This document shows positions 22,426 through 30,502 of a stretch of 37,740 nucleotides of DNA, one piece after another. The notes under the pieces were generated by a model. That model was not told where the DNA came from. It worked only from the letters and a program-made list of their open reading frames with translations, and did not search any database. Within the stretch, counting starts at the first letter, position 1; each line of letters begins with the position of its first letter. Location: the NCBI GenBank assembly GCA_035542975.1, contig DATKKK010000048.1, positions 1-37,740 on the forward strand, given 5' to 3'. The position numbers and the translations under genes are program-made. The stretch is from DATKKK01 sp035542975 (lineage in GTDB: Archaea; Thermoproteota; Bathyarchaeia; Bathyarchaeales; Bathycorpusculaceae).

Positions 22426-23649
22426 ATGGAATCCGTTTCTGACGTAATAGTCGTTGGCGGAGGTCCATGCGGTTCTTTTACTGCTTTGAACCTTGCAAGA
22501 CTTGGCGTTAAAGTGGCGGTTTTCGAGGAACACGAGGAGATCGGTGTTCCTTCTCATTGTGCTGGACACTTGAGCATCAGTGGTTTGAGGCGTTTAGGCT
22601 TGTATCCGCTTCCCGAAAAGGTTGTTGAGAACACTTTTCGTGGAGCAGTTTTTCACTCGTCGATGGGCAAAGAGTTTCGTGTCCGTTTTTCTTCGCCAAT
22701 AACATGCGTGGTGAATCGCGCTCTTTTTGACAAGTTGATTGCGGAAATGGCGGAAAAAGCAGGTGTGCGCTACTTTTTGGGAGCACGAGTTGATTCCCTA
22801 ACCATTGAGGATGATGTCGTGAAAAGAGTGACTGTTGCGCGAAACGATAGAGTTGATCGGTTTGCTGCAAAAATGATCATAGATGCTGAGGGTATAGCTT
22901 CTAGACTCTCGCATCAAGCAGGGTTGCCGAGCCTCAATCGTTCTATGCTTCTTAACGGTGTGGAAGCCGAAGTTGAAAACGTCAAAGATGTTGAAGAAGA
23001 CATGGTTGAGGTTTTTTTTGGAAAAGAATACGCGCCGCATTTTTTCGCGTGGCTCATTCCCAAGCATGATGGAAAGGCGAAGGTTGGACTGGCTGCAAAA
23101 ACTGGAAACCCTAAGGTGCTCTTGCAGAAATTCATGTTAAAACATCCTGTTGCATCTAAAAAGCTGCGTTCAGCAAGAATTCTTTGCACTATATTTCATC
23201 CAGTTACTCTCGGTGGGCCGGTTCGAAAAACCTATTCAAGTGGTTTCTTAACAGTGGGTGATGCTGCTTCACACGTTAAGCCTACAACAGGCGGAGGAGT
23301 AGCGTGGGGGTTGACTTGTGCGAGAATTGCCGCTGAAGTCATCGGTGAGGCTTTGCGTAGAGATGATTTTTCTTCAGACTTTTTGAGGAATTACCAAAAG
23401 AAATGTGAGGATGCTTTGGGTTTTGACGCGAGGGTCATGCTATGGTTTAGAAAGATGCTTGATAAGTTGTCTGACGCTCAAGTTGATGATGTCGTTGGGT
23501 TTTGTGCAAGAATTGGTTTAGACAAGACTCTCTTGAGCTTCGGCGATATAGATTTTCAAGGGCGGTCTCTTTTGCACGTTTTGCCTGATCCGCGGATGGG
23601 GGTGACTCTTGTCTATTTCTCTTTTCTCGGTTTGTCTGCGAATCCTTAA
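22426..23649 (+). CDS. Geranylgeranyl reductase-family flavoprotein
   Basis: This FAD enzyme saturates geranylgeranyl chains of archaeal ether lipids (digeranylgeranylglycerophospholipid reductase group). The 407-residue chain opens with the FAD dinucleotide-binding motif VIVVGGGPCGSFTALNLAR. The family signature GVPSHCAGHLSISGLRRLG carries the conserved Cys. The second FAD motif GDAASHVKPTTGGGVAWGL lies in the C-terminal half. The ATG at 22426 is preferred; a GTG at 22417 would add three residues, and neither has an SD. It is part of the forward block between CDC48 and Pth2. Archaea often hold several paralogues, so the exact lipid substrate is not certain. Confidence 0.92.
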   Translation: MESVSDVIVVGGGPCGSFTALNLARLGVKVAVFEEHEEIGVPSHCAGHLSISGLRRLGLYPLPEKVVENTFRGAVFHSSMGKEFRVRFSSPITCVVNRALFDKLIAEMAEKAGVRYFLGARVDSLTIEDDVVKRVTVARNDRVDRFAAKMIIDAEGIASRLSHQAGLPSLNRSMLLNGVEAEVENVKDVEEDMVEVFFGKEYAPHFFAWLIPKHDGKAKVGLAAKTGNPKVLLQKFMLKHPVASKKLRSARILCTIFHPVTLGGPVRKTYSSGFLTVGDAASHVKPTTGGGVAWGLTCARIAAEVIGEALRRDDFSSDFLRNYQKKCEDALGFDARVMLWFRKMLDKLSDAQVDDVVGFCARIGLDKTLLSFGDIDFQGRSLLHVLPDPRMGVTLVYFSFLGLSANP

Positions 23650-23694
23650 AATCTGCGATGAACTAATTGAACAGGAAAAGAGAGTTGGATTGGC

Positions 23695-24057
23695 ATGTCT
23701 GAGTTTCGTTACAAAATGGTTATTGTTTTTCGTTCTGATCTGCGATTAAGCAAAGGTAAGGCTGCGGTTCAAGCGGGGCACGCTGCGGTTTCTGCGGCGG
23801 AAGAAGCTCGCAAACATCAGCGAGAGTGGTGGAATGAGTGGCTTTTTGAAGGGCAGCGGAAAATTGCGGTTAAAGTGAAAAGCGAAAAAGAACTGCTCAA
23901 GCTGCGGGAACAAGTGGAAGAATTGGGTTTACCTTGTGCGCTGATTGTTGACAGAGGATTGACGGAGATACCGCCAAACACTGTAACATGTCTTGGTATT
24001 GGTCCTGCGCCTGCTGAAAAAGTTGACAAGTTGACTGGCAACCTGCCTCTTCTTTAA
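23695..24057 (+). CDS. pth2: Peptidyl-tRNA hydrolase, Pth2 type
   Basis: Pth2 frees tRNA from peptidyl-tRNA that has dropped off the ribosome. The 120 residues match archaeal Pth2. The conserved blocks are MVIVFRSDLRLSKGKAAVQAGHA (split here as SKGKAAVQAGHAAV, residues 19-32), VKSEKELLKL, the VDRGLTEIPPNTVT active-site region (D86, T98) and the GIGPAPAEKVDKLTGNLPLL end. TruD begins at the very next base after its stop codon. The two are certainly co-translated, linking tRNA recycling with tRNA modification. Confidence 0.97.
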   Translation: MSEFRYKMVIVFRSDLRLSKGKAAVQAGHAAVSAAEEARKHQREWWNEWLFEGQRKIAVKVKSEKELLKLREQVEELGLPCALIVDRGLTEIPPNTVTCLGIGPAPAEKVDKLTGNLPLL

Positions 24058-25458
24058 ATGAGTGTTGAAGGTTTGTTTGTTCCAGAGATTGAGCAGTCAA
24101 TAGGCATCGAAGTGTATGCTACAGACTCGTTAGGCATAGGTGGTGTTATCAAAAAGTCGATTGAAGATTTTTTGGTTGAGGAGATGCTGGTAGACCATTC
24201 TCTAGCAGAGATAATTCCATCTAAAGATGTTGCAAAACGTCAGGTTTTGGGTTCTTCGCCTATTAGAGATCGGTATTTGTTGTGTGTTTTGGTCAAACGC
24301 GACTGGGACACGTTTATTGCTTTGAGAAAAGTTGCTGAACAATTAGGTATAAACACAGACAAAATTCAGATTGCGGGCATAAAAGACGCTAAGGCGGTTA
24401 CTGCTCAGCACGTTACTATTGAAGATGTTTCGGCAGAAGACGTCCAGAGGATTCGAGTTAAAGACATCGAAATCCGTCCCATAGGCTATTTGCATAATGA
24501 ACTCTCATCCTATTATCTGCTTGGCAACAGTTTCCAAGTAACCATCCACGCCATAAGCCATGTTAGATCCACTGTTCGAAACCGAATAACCAAAACCGTT
24601 GAAAAACTCAAAACAATAGGCGGAGTTCCAAACTTCTTCGGTCACCAACGTTTCGGAACGACTCGTCCGATAACACATCTTGTTGGAAAAGCCATAATAA
24701 AAGGAAACCTTGAGAAAGCGGCGATGTTGTTTCTGGCTGAACCATTTCCAAGCGAGCACCAAGACTCTCGACAAGCACGTGAAAGACTCAAGACTACGTT
24801 GGATTTCAATCAGGCTTTGTCAACTTTTCCTAAACAGCTACGTTACGAAAGATTCATGCTCACATATTTAGTCGAGAAACCCGATGATTTTTCTGGCGCC
24901 TTCCGAACATTGCCAATAAGGCTACGAGAACTTTTTGTTCAAGCCTACCAATCCTACCTTTTCAACAAATTCTTGAGCAAAAGAATCGAAGGTAAACTTT
25001 CGCTGAACAAGGTTGAAGTTGGAGATCAAGTTGTGAGCGTAGATCGTTCTGGTTTGCCGATGACAGCGATGTCTAAAATGGTTACAGACGGAAACCTTGG
25101 AGAAATTAATAGAGCAATCCATGCTGGAAAGATGCGACTAGCCTTCCCATTAGTTGGTTTTAAACAGCGTTTCTCGCTTGGTGTTCAAGGAGAGACTGAA
25201 AAACACGTTTTAGAGGAAGAAGATGTAAATCCACAAGAGTTTAAGATTAAAACCATGCCTGAAGTCAGCAGCAGGGGTGGACTGCGAACCGCCACAACTC
25301 CTCTGAACAATTTTTCGCTACAAGAAATCGCTGATGCTTCCACGAAGCCTTCAAGACGCAAAGCCAAAGTAAACTTCGTTCTAAACCGAGGCTCTTACGC
25401 AACGGTAGTCTTGAGAGAATTGATTAAACCGCGTAACCCAATTAAAGCAGGGTTCTAA
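24058..25458 (+). CDS. truD: tRNA pseudouridine(13) synthase TruD
   Basis: This enzyme isomerises U13 of tRNA to pseudouridine. The 466 residues fit archaeal TruD. The FLVEE start-strand, the catalytic D110 in AGIKDAKAVT, NNFFG-type block GVPNFFGHQRFGTTRP, and the QAYQSYLFNKFL block are all present. The inserted TRUD domain lies roughly between residues 170 and 380. The gene starts directly after the pth2 stop with no gap, so translation is coupled. It ends the forward block; the next genes are on the reverse strand. Confidence 0.97.
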   Translation: MSVEGLFVPEIEQSIGIEVYATDSLGIGGVIKKSIEDFLVEEMLVDHSLAEIIPSKDVAKRQVLGSSPIRDRYLLCVLVKRDWDTFIALRKVAEQLGINTDKIQIAGIKDAKAVTAQHVTIEDVSAEDVQRIRVKDIEIRPIGYLHNELSSYYLLGNSFQVTIHAISHVRSTVRNRITKTVEKLKTIGGVPNFFGHQRFGTTRPITHLVGKAIIKGNLEKAAMLFLAEPFPSEHQDSRQARERLKTTLDFNQALSTFPKQLRYERFMLTYLVEKPDDFSGAFRTLPIRLRELFVQAYQSYLFNKFLSKRIEGKLSLNKVEVGDQVVSVDRSGLPMTAMSKMVTDGNLGEINRAIHAGKMRLAFPLVGFKQRFSLGVQGETEKHVLEEEDVNPQEFKIKTMPEVSSRGGLRTATTPLNNFSLQEIADASTKPSRRKAKVNFVLNRGSYATVVLRELIKPRNPIKAGF

Positions 25459-25496
25459 CTGATTGGTATGTTTGTTTTTCACGTGTATGTTATGGT

Positions 25497-25610
25497 TTAG
25501 AATTGTTCTTTCTTCCATAGGTTGTAGGGGCATTGGTTCCAGCAGTAAGTGCTGGCTTTGAAGGTGCAGTTTCTGCATTCAGGGCTGTCAAAAGGTTTGG
25601 ATTTGCTCAC
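25497..25610 (-). CDS. Candidate 37-residue Cys-rich microprotein
   Basis: A GTG at 25610 opens a 37-residue frame beginning MSKSKPFDSPECRNCTFKAS and ending in CPYNLWKKEQF. Four cysteines (C12, C15, C23, C27) are spaced CxxC-x7-CxxxC, which would suit a single zinc or other metal site. A strong TATA-like GGATATAATAAT lies about 22-25 nt before the GTG, and no SD is present, so a leaderless mRNA is expected. I do not recognise the family. The composition (aromatics with cysteines) and promoter fit argue that it is real, but its size leaves doubt. Confidence 0.5.
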   Translation of the reverse strand: MSKSKPFDSPECRNCTFKASTYCWNQCPYNLWKKEQF

Positions 25611-25624
25611 AGAAAACTTCACGA

Positions 25625-25637
25625 TTATTATTATATC
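25625..25637 (-). promoter_or_regulatory. TATA box of the Cys-rich microprotein
   Basis: On the reverse strand GATATAATAATAA lies about 20-27 nt before the GTG at 25610. That spacing places transcription start at or next to the start codon, as in leaderless archaeal genes. Confidence 0.4.
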
Positions 25638-25689
25638 CGTTCTTTCTCTTTTGCTTTACGCAAAAAACGCGCAGGCGTCTTACACATGC

Positions 25690-25956
25690 CTATCTTCGAA
25701 ACGGTCGTTTTCGGCGTGCTTCCTTTTTCTTCTTCTTTTCTTTCCTAACATGAACTCTGCTCGATTGCTGGTTTTCTTTCCAGGCAACATTTCCGCTAAT
25801 CGTTAAAACATCAGCTTGCAACAGTTCTTGCCAATTCTTAGCTTCCCTAATTTTTTGCCGAATTTTTCTTCTCAGCTGCTTAACAAGCTCGATGTCTGTA
25901 GCTAAAAGAGGTTTCAGCGAAACAATACTTGAAGACTCTCTTTTCATGCTACTCAT
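25690..25956 (-). CDS. Hypothetical basic protein, 88 residues
   Basis: I do not recognise it. The reverse-strand frame begins at ATG 25956 (or ATG 25947, which has AAGG 9 nt upstream). The middle is helical and basic (IELVKQLRRKIRQKIREAKN), followed by ADVLTISGNVAWK, and it ends in a lysine/arginine tail (EKKKKKEARRKRPFRR). The charge suggests nucleic-acid binding. It lies between the Cys-rich microprotein and a gene-free stretch. A random open frame cannot be excluded, but the length, plausible SD and ordered composition favour a gene. Confidence 0.45.
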   Translation of the reverse strand: MSSMKRESSSIVSLKPLLATDIELVKQLRRKIRQKIREAKNWQELLQADVLTISGNVAWKENQQSSRVHVRKEKKKKKEARRKRPFRR

Positions 25957-26124
25957 CCTTTTCTCTCAACGAAAGCTAACGCAATCTCGATAAAATCAAT
26001 TCTTTCAAAGACCGATACATATCAAAAAACGCTACAAGAATGCCACGCTATCTTAGCTTGCTTGCAGAAAGGTTTCACAGCACAAGGTTTCCCAACATAT
26101 TTGGAGCCCAATATCTATTCATTG

Positions 26125-26171
26125 CAGAAACCTATAGGGGGTAGGTCAGTATTGACTGTTTTCAGCTCCAA
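26125..26171. repeat. Imperfect direct repeat, copy 1
   Basis: Copy 1 runs from CAGAAACC to GCTCCAA. It shares with copy 2 the pattern CAGAAA, TAT, GGGGTAGG, GTATTGAC, TTTTC and CAA in the same order and spacing. It holds a small stem, GTCA-GTAT-TGAC, and its ends (CAGAAA and TTTTCAG) are near-inverted. Confidence 0.6.
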
Positions 26172-26192
26172 ATGAACATTAAAAATCCAACA

Positions 26193-26237
26193 CAGAAATT
26201 ATGACGGGGTAGGCGGTATTGACCATTTTCTGCCTCA
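26193..26237. repeat. Imperfect direct repeat, copy 2
   Basis: Copy 2 starts 68 nt after copy 1 and keeps the shared core GGGGTAGG and GTATTGAC, with one base deleted. Its ends CAGAAA and TTTCTG are a perfect 6-bp inverted repeat, so the unit could fold on itself or resemble a tiny mobile element. Confidence 0.6.
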
Positions 26238-26260
26238 AGACTATCATGGTTTGGTCTGTA

Positions 26261-26785
26261 CTAAATGGGTTCGCATATTACTTTCAAGAGGTCAGAACGC
26301 GTGATAATTCCAACGATCTTTTTGCCCCTAGACACGAGAACACCTTGATAAGTTTTCAGGAGCGACTGAACTTTCTCAACATCAGTCTCTTCGTCCACAA
26401 CGGGCAAAGGCGAAACCATAACCTTCTCCGCCGTTTGGTTTACAACGTCAGAACCTAAACGACGCATAATAGACTCCTCAGTTACCGTGCCTACAACCTG
26501 ATTGCCGTTAATTACAGGCACCTGCGAAATGCCCTGCCGCAACATCTTGTCACTAACCTCCAGAATCCTGTCCTTAAGCTTGGCACAGATGACACCATGG
26601 CTCATGATGTCTCGGCACTTCTTCTTTTTCCACTCATTCAAAACCTTCAAAACCCTGTTCACCGTGGAAAGTCGAGGGTCAACATTTCCCTGCTCAATCT
26701 TTGCAATGTGTGCTTGAGAAACGCCCACAAGCTCAGCTAGACGCTTCTGCGTCAACCCAGCTTCAATCCTCAGCTTCTTAAGCAA
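26261..26785 (-). CDS. HTH-CBS transcriptional regulator
   Basis: The 174-residue protein has an XRE helix-turn-helix at about 1-50 (LRIEAGLTQKRLAELVGVSQ, then AHIAKIEQGNVDPRLSTV). Two CBS domains follow, at about 58-112 and 118-172 (DIMSHGVICAK, QVPVINGNQVVGTV, VMVSPLPVV, GIITRSDLLKVI). CBS pairs bind adenosyl ligands such as AMP, ATP or SAM. The start is TTG; a TATA about 25 nt upstream indicates a leaderless transcript. It faces metK across 119 nt, so control of SAM synthesis in response to SAM is an attractive but unproved role. Confidence 0.93.
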   Translation of the reverse strand: MLKKLRIEAGLTQKRLAELVGVSQAHIAKIEQGNVDPRLSTVNRVLKVLNEWKKKKCRDIMSHGVICAKLKDRILEVSDKMLRQGISQVPVINGNQVVGTVTEESIMRRLGSDVVNQTAEKVMVSPLPVVDEETDVEKVQSLLKTYQGVLVSRGKKIVGIITRSDLLKVICEPI

Positions 26786-26806
26786 AGCACTCGTAACTGC
26801 GGAAAT

Positions 26807-26821
26807 ATAACCACCAGTTAT
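26807..26821. promoter_or_regulatory. Inverted repeat in the HTH-CBS / metK intergenic region
   Basis: ATAAC-CACCA-GTTAT is a perfect 5-bp inverted repeat with a 5-bp spacer. It overlaps the TATA (GGTTATATTTCC on the reverse strand) that should drive the HTH-CBS gene. It is a candidate autoregulatory operator. Confidence 0.4.
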
Positions 26822-26845
26822 TTATGCTTAGAAAACAATACAGTA

Positions 26846-26857
26846 AAATATATATTT
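26846..26857 (+). promoter_or_regulatory. TATA box of metK
   Basis: AAATATATATTT is a 12-bp palindromic TATA element centred 53 nt before the metK ATG at 26905. It predicts a leader of about 27 nt holding the SD AAGGAAG. Confidence 0.5.
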
Positions 26858-26904
26858 ATTGCTGCACATACACCGTAAACTTCACAAAAAGGAAGACCAT
26901 TAAC

Positions 26905-28113
26905 ATGCGAAACATCATCGTGGACAATCTTAAACAAACACCGTTAGAAAAACAGCGGCTAGAAATCGTAGAAAGAAAAGGTCTGGGTCATCCAGACTAC
27001 ATCTGCGATTCCATAATGGATCAAGTTTCTGTACAACTGAGCAAAGCCTACTTGGAGAAGGCAGGAACGATTTTGCATCACAACGTTGATAAATGCCTAC
27101 TCGTAGCCGGCGAAAGCGAACCCCAATTTGGCGGCGGCACGGTCAAACAACCCATGCTTTTCGTGTTCGGCGACCGAGCAACATCCCAAATAGACGGAGA
27201 GAAAATAGACATAGACGAAATAGCCATTAAAGCAGCTAAAAACTGGTTCAAGAGAAACATGCGTTTCATAAACCCAGAAGAACACGTAAAATATCAAAGC
27301 GAACTCAAAGCAGGCTCGATGGGGCTAATGGACATTTTCAAACGGAAAGGGCATGTTCTGGGCGCGAACGACACCTCAGCAGCCGTGGGTTACGCACCGA
27401 TGACTAGGACAGAGCAGACAGTTTTCAAAACGGAACAATATCTGAACTCCAAAGAGTTCAAGCTGCGTTTTCCAGAATCTGGTGAAGACATTAAAGTAAT
27501 GGGTTTCAGGAACAATAATGACTTGCAATTGACGGTTGCTATGGCTTTTGTCGATCGTTTTATCAGCAGTGAGGATGATTATTTTGAGAAAAAAGAAAAA
27601 ATCCTCGACGAAATCCACAGGTACGTCGCAGTTAACACAGATTTTGAAAGTGTCGACATTAAACTTGACACTTTAGACGTGAAAGGCAGAGGTTTAGGCG
27701 GCTTATACTTGACAGTCTTGGGTACGAGCGCAGACAGCGGCGATTCTGGACAAGTCGGACGGGGCAATCGTGTAAATGGGCTTATCTCGCTGAATAGACC
27801 CTTCTGCTCTGAAGCCGCAGCGGGCAAAAACCCAGTTAGCCATGTTGGTAAAATCTACAACTTCTTAACGTTCCGAATCGCCCAACGCGTGTACAACGAA
27901 GTCTCGGGGCTAGAGGAAGTTTACATATGGCTGTTGAGCAAGATAGGCAGCCCGATTGATCATCCAGCAGTAGCCGCCGCGCAAGTGACAATGAAAGGCA
28001 ACAACCATCTGGACAAGGTGAAACGCGAAATAAACGACGTGCTGGACAACGAGCTTGAGAATATAGAGAAGTTCTGCATGGAATTGGCAGAAGGCAAAAT
28101 CGCAACGTGCTAA
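26905..28113 (+). CDS. metK: S-adenosylmethionine synthetase, archaeal type
   Basis: This enzyme makes SAM from methionine and ATP. From ATG at 26905 (SD AAGGAAG at 26889-26895) it has 402 residues, the archaeal norm; the frame is open further upstream but that region contains the TATA box. Archaeal MAT features are ERKGLGHPDYICDSIMD near the start, the GGGTVKQPMLFVFGDRA block, GANDTSAAVGYAPM and GDSGQVGRGNRVNGLI. It supplies SAM for the several methyltransferases in this window. The divergent HTH-CBS gene may regulate it. Confidence 0.97.
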   Translation: MRNIIVDNLKQTPLEKQRLEIVERKGLGHPDYICDSIMDQVSVQLSKAYLEKAGTILHHNVDKCLLVAGESEPQFGGGTVKQPMLFVFGDRATSQIDGEKIDIDEIAIKAAKNWFKRNMRFINPEEHVKYQSELKAGSMGLMDIFKRKGHVLGANDTSAAVGYAPMTRTEQTVFKTEQYLNSKEFKLRFPESGEDIKVMGFRNNNDLQLTVAMAFVDRFISSEDDYFEKKEKILDEIHRYVAVNTDFESVDIKLDTLDVKGRGLGGLYLTVLGTSADSGDSGQVGRGNRVNGLISLNRPFCSEAAAGKNPVSHVGKIYNFLTFRIAQRVYNEVSGLEEVYIWLLSKIGSPIDHPAVAAAQVTMKGNNHLDKVKREINDVLDNELENIEKFCMELAEGKIATC

Positions 28114-28259
28114 CTTCGCAACTTCTCTCTTTTCCTGCATCATTTTAAGCTCAAACGTGCGTTAGTACAAAAAACATATGAAGCCTCATTTCTGAAACAA
28201 TTTCTATTAATGCTTCTTTAGTATGTTATATGCATCTTGAATGGTTGAGGTTATGAAGA

Positions 28260-29360
28260 GTGCAGAAGGATTCACTAAAAACTCTGGCGGTAGTTACTAG
28301 CCTGTTCTTCTTCACAAGCAGTCTCTCTGGAAGCTTTCTCCCAGTTTACTTTCATGAAGAATTGGGCTTGAGCATCGCAGAAATAGTTGAAATCTTGCTC
28401 TTCACGTTTCCTCTCATCGGTTTGCTGCCGCTAATTCTGCTGAAAAGCATCAAGAATTTCGAGAGAATAATCAGTTACGGAATTTTCCTTACTATGCTGT
28501 TCTACATAATCCTAATTCTAATCAAAAACCCAATAATCCTAGGACTAGCCTACGGATTAAGCCTAGCTACTTTCTGGCCGAGCTTTAACCTTCTCCAATT
28601 CAGACTAGGCGAAACCCACGTGCGTGCTAGGACGGTAAGCCTCTTCTCTTCGATAATTCCCTCGCTTACAAGCATAATCGGTCCAGCCATCGGAGGCTTC
28701 ATAATAGAAAAACTCACGTTCACAATGCTGTTCGCTATCGTAGTCTCTCTGTACTTGGTCGTATTCTTTCTGTCACTGCACGTAAAATACCAGCTCGAAT
28801 GTCACAGTTTTTCGATTCCGAAAAGCAGGCTTTTTATTGTTTTCTTCACAAGTTTTGTTGTTCTTGGCTTTTCGGAAGCCTACTGGCTTGCCTATCCACT
28901 GTTCGTCTTAAATGTTTCTGGAACGGTTCTCAACATGGGATTAGTGCTTGCGCTAAGTGCTGTAGTAATCTCTGCGGCAATGTTTTTGGTTAGTTGGCTC
29001 TCCGATATTAAAAAGACACGTGTAAACTTCGCCCTAGCAGGTGCGTTGTTGAATGCTTTATGGTTTTTCGTGGTATCCTACGTGTCCACGACTTATGAAA
29101 TCGTGGTTTTGTCTTTGCTTTCTGGTCTTGCAGGTGCGTTCAGCATTTCATGGTTTGCCCATTACGGAGATTCTTTCAGCAAGGAGCATTACGCAAGCAT
29201 TTTAGTTCTGATGGAGACTGGGATGATGTTTGGCAGGCTCTTAAACCTCGTACCTACATATGTTTTTATGTCAACAGCAAGTTATGCAAACTACTTCAGG
29301 CTTCTTGGTGTCGCAACATTGTTTCTGATTCCAATCTATGTCTTTTCCAAAAGAAAATGA
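28260..29360 (+). CDS. Major facilitator superfamily transporter
   Basis: The 366-residue protein is composed of about 11-12 hydrophobic helices, in two halves joined by a charged loop near residue 180 (HVKYQLECHS). The start helix (AVVTSLFFFTSSLSGSFLPV) and the loop GETHVRARTVSLFSSIIPS after helix 4 resemble MFS exporters. The start is GTG, preceded by GAGG at 9 nt. The length is slightly below the usual 400, mostly from short loops. The substrate is unknown. It lies 69 nt before the aminopeptidase gene; sharing a transcript is possible. Confidence 0.9.
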   Translation: MQKDSLKTLAVVTSLFFFTSSLSGSFLPVYFHEELGLSIAEIVEILLFTFPLIGLLPLILLKSIKNFERIISYGIFLTMLFYIILILIKNPIILGLAYGLSLATFWPSFNLLQFRLGETHVRARTVSLFSSIIPSLTSIIGPAIGGFIIEKLTFTMLFAIVVSLYLVVFFLSLHVKYQLECHSFSIPKSRLFIVFFTSFVVLGFSEAYWLAYPLFVLNVSGTVLNMGLVLALSAVVISAAMFLVSWLSDIKKTRVNFALAGALLNALWFFVVSYVSTTYEIVVLSLLSGLAGAFSISWFAHYGDSFSKEHYASILVLMETGMMFGRLLNLVPTYVFMSTASYANYFRLLGVATLFLIPIYVFSKRK

Positions 29361-29429
29361 TTAACTGTCACTTCGCAAACCTTTATCATCTAGTTCGCTG
29401 AAATTGTGCCTAAAAACAGGTGTGTTCAC

Positions 29430-30440
29430 ATGGATGCTTGGGAAGCCGCAAAAAACGCGTTAGAATGTGTCTTAGAAGCAAAAAAAGGCGAAAGCATAGT
29501 CGTTTTCTGCGACCATGAAAAGATAGAAATAGGCAATGCGTTTGCAACTGGCTCCCTTAAACTTGATCTTCAAACGCGGCTAGTGCCCTTGAAGTCCGAA
29601 GCAAACAAGTTTCGAAATGAAATCCCGTCGGATGTTATGGAGATTCTGACTAAACACCCCACAGACATTTACATCAACTTGTTGCGCGGAGTACGCGAGG
29701 AAACTCCATTCAGGATAAGACTTATTAAACTGGAAACAAAGGGGCATAAAGCACGTCTTGGTCATTGCCCAGGTGTAACAATCGACATGCTGACTGAAGG
29801 GGCATTGGCTTTGACGACTGCAGAGCATAGGAAAATGCAAAGCTTTGCTCACGAGTTAATTCGGAAACTAAATGATGCGGAAAAGCTGAAGATTACGAGC
29901 GCAGCAGGTACCGATATTTCTCTAAGCGTTACTGGAAGACCCTTCTTTACAGACACGATGCTCAATTGGGAAACGTTAAAGTGGATGAACTTGCCAACAG
30001 GCGAAGTTATAGTGGCGCCTGTTGAGGATTCCATGGAAGGCACGTTGGTGTGCGATCTGGCTATAGGCGGAATAGGGCCATTGAAAACTCCTGTTACGCT
30101 CACTGTTAGAAACGGCAAGGTTCACGGCTCTTCTTGCGAAGATAAACAGGTTTTGAAACGTGTCAAAGATTCGTTGAACACTGATGAAAGATCCAGCACT
30201 GTAGGCGAATTTGCCTTCGGAATAAATCCCAAAGCAAGGTTCGTGGAGGAGTTCCTTGAAGCTGAGAAAATGTTTCACACGATCCACATTGCCTTTGGCA
30301 ACAATTCTGACATGCCTAACGGCAAAAACCCGTCTGCAAACCACATGGACTTCCTAGTCTCAAAACCCACGGTACAAGTCGTCAATAAAGATGGCTCAAA
30401 ATCCAAAGTGCTCGTTGAAGGCGTGTTCCAAAACATATAG
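29430..30440 (+). CDS. M29-like (thermophilic) metallo-aminopeptidase
   Basis: This enzyme removes N-terminal residues from peptides. From ATG at 29430 (SD AGGTG, 7-nt spacing) it has 336 residues; GTG at 29406 would add eight. The M29-type metal ligands can be placed at E192 (LPTGEVIVAP), E260 (GEFAFGIN), E279 (EAEKMF), H283/H286 (HTIHIAFGNN) and H305/D307 (NHMDFL). The chain is shorter than classical AmpS/PepS (about 410), as in the archaeal COG2309-like group. It should be cytoplasmic, recycling proteasome products. Confidence 0.88.
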   Translation: MDAWEAAKNALECVLEAKKGESIVVFCDHEKIEIGNAFATGSLKLDLQTRLVPLKSEANKFRNEIPSDVMEILTKHPTDIYINLLRGVREETPFRIRLIKLETKGHKARLGHCPGVTIDMLTEGALALTTAEHRKMQSFAHELIRKLNDAEKLKITSAAGTDISLSVTGRPFFTDTMLNWETLKWMNLPTGEVIVAPVEDSMEGTLVCDLAIGGIGPLKTPVTLTVRNGKVHGSSCEDKQVLKRVKDSLNTDERSSTVGEFAFGINPKARFVEEFLEAEKMFHTIHIAFGNNSDMPNGKNPSANHMDFLVSKPTVQVVNKDGSKSKVLVEGVFQNI

Positions 30441-30502
30441 CCTAAAAGCGTTTAAACGATTAAATAATAAAAAGACTAGCTTTGTTGGAAAGGTGGAAAA
30501 AC

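Larger units (their letters stand above)
25957..26260. other. Gene-free stretch with a duplicated 46-nt element
   Basis: This 304-nt gap between the 88-residue frame and the HTH-CBS gene has no credible full gene on either strand. It contains two copies of an imperfect repeat (described separately). Its left end holds short reverse-strand open pieces ending in frames that read like coding sequence but lack starts. It may be a decayed gene or a non-coding RNA locus. Confidence 0.5.

Noticed and set aside
26139..26160. tRNA D-arm-like string GGTAGGTCAGTATTGAC
   Set aside because: No acceptor, anticodon or T-arm can be paired around it. It belongs to the duplicated 46-nt element.
26824..26904. 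Longer start for metK
   Set aside because: The extension contains the TATA palindrome. A good SD precedes the ATG at 26905, and the family starts there.
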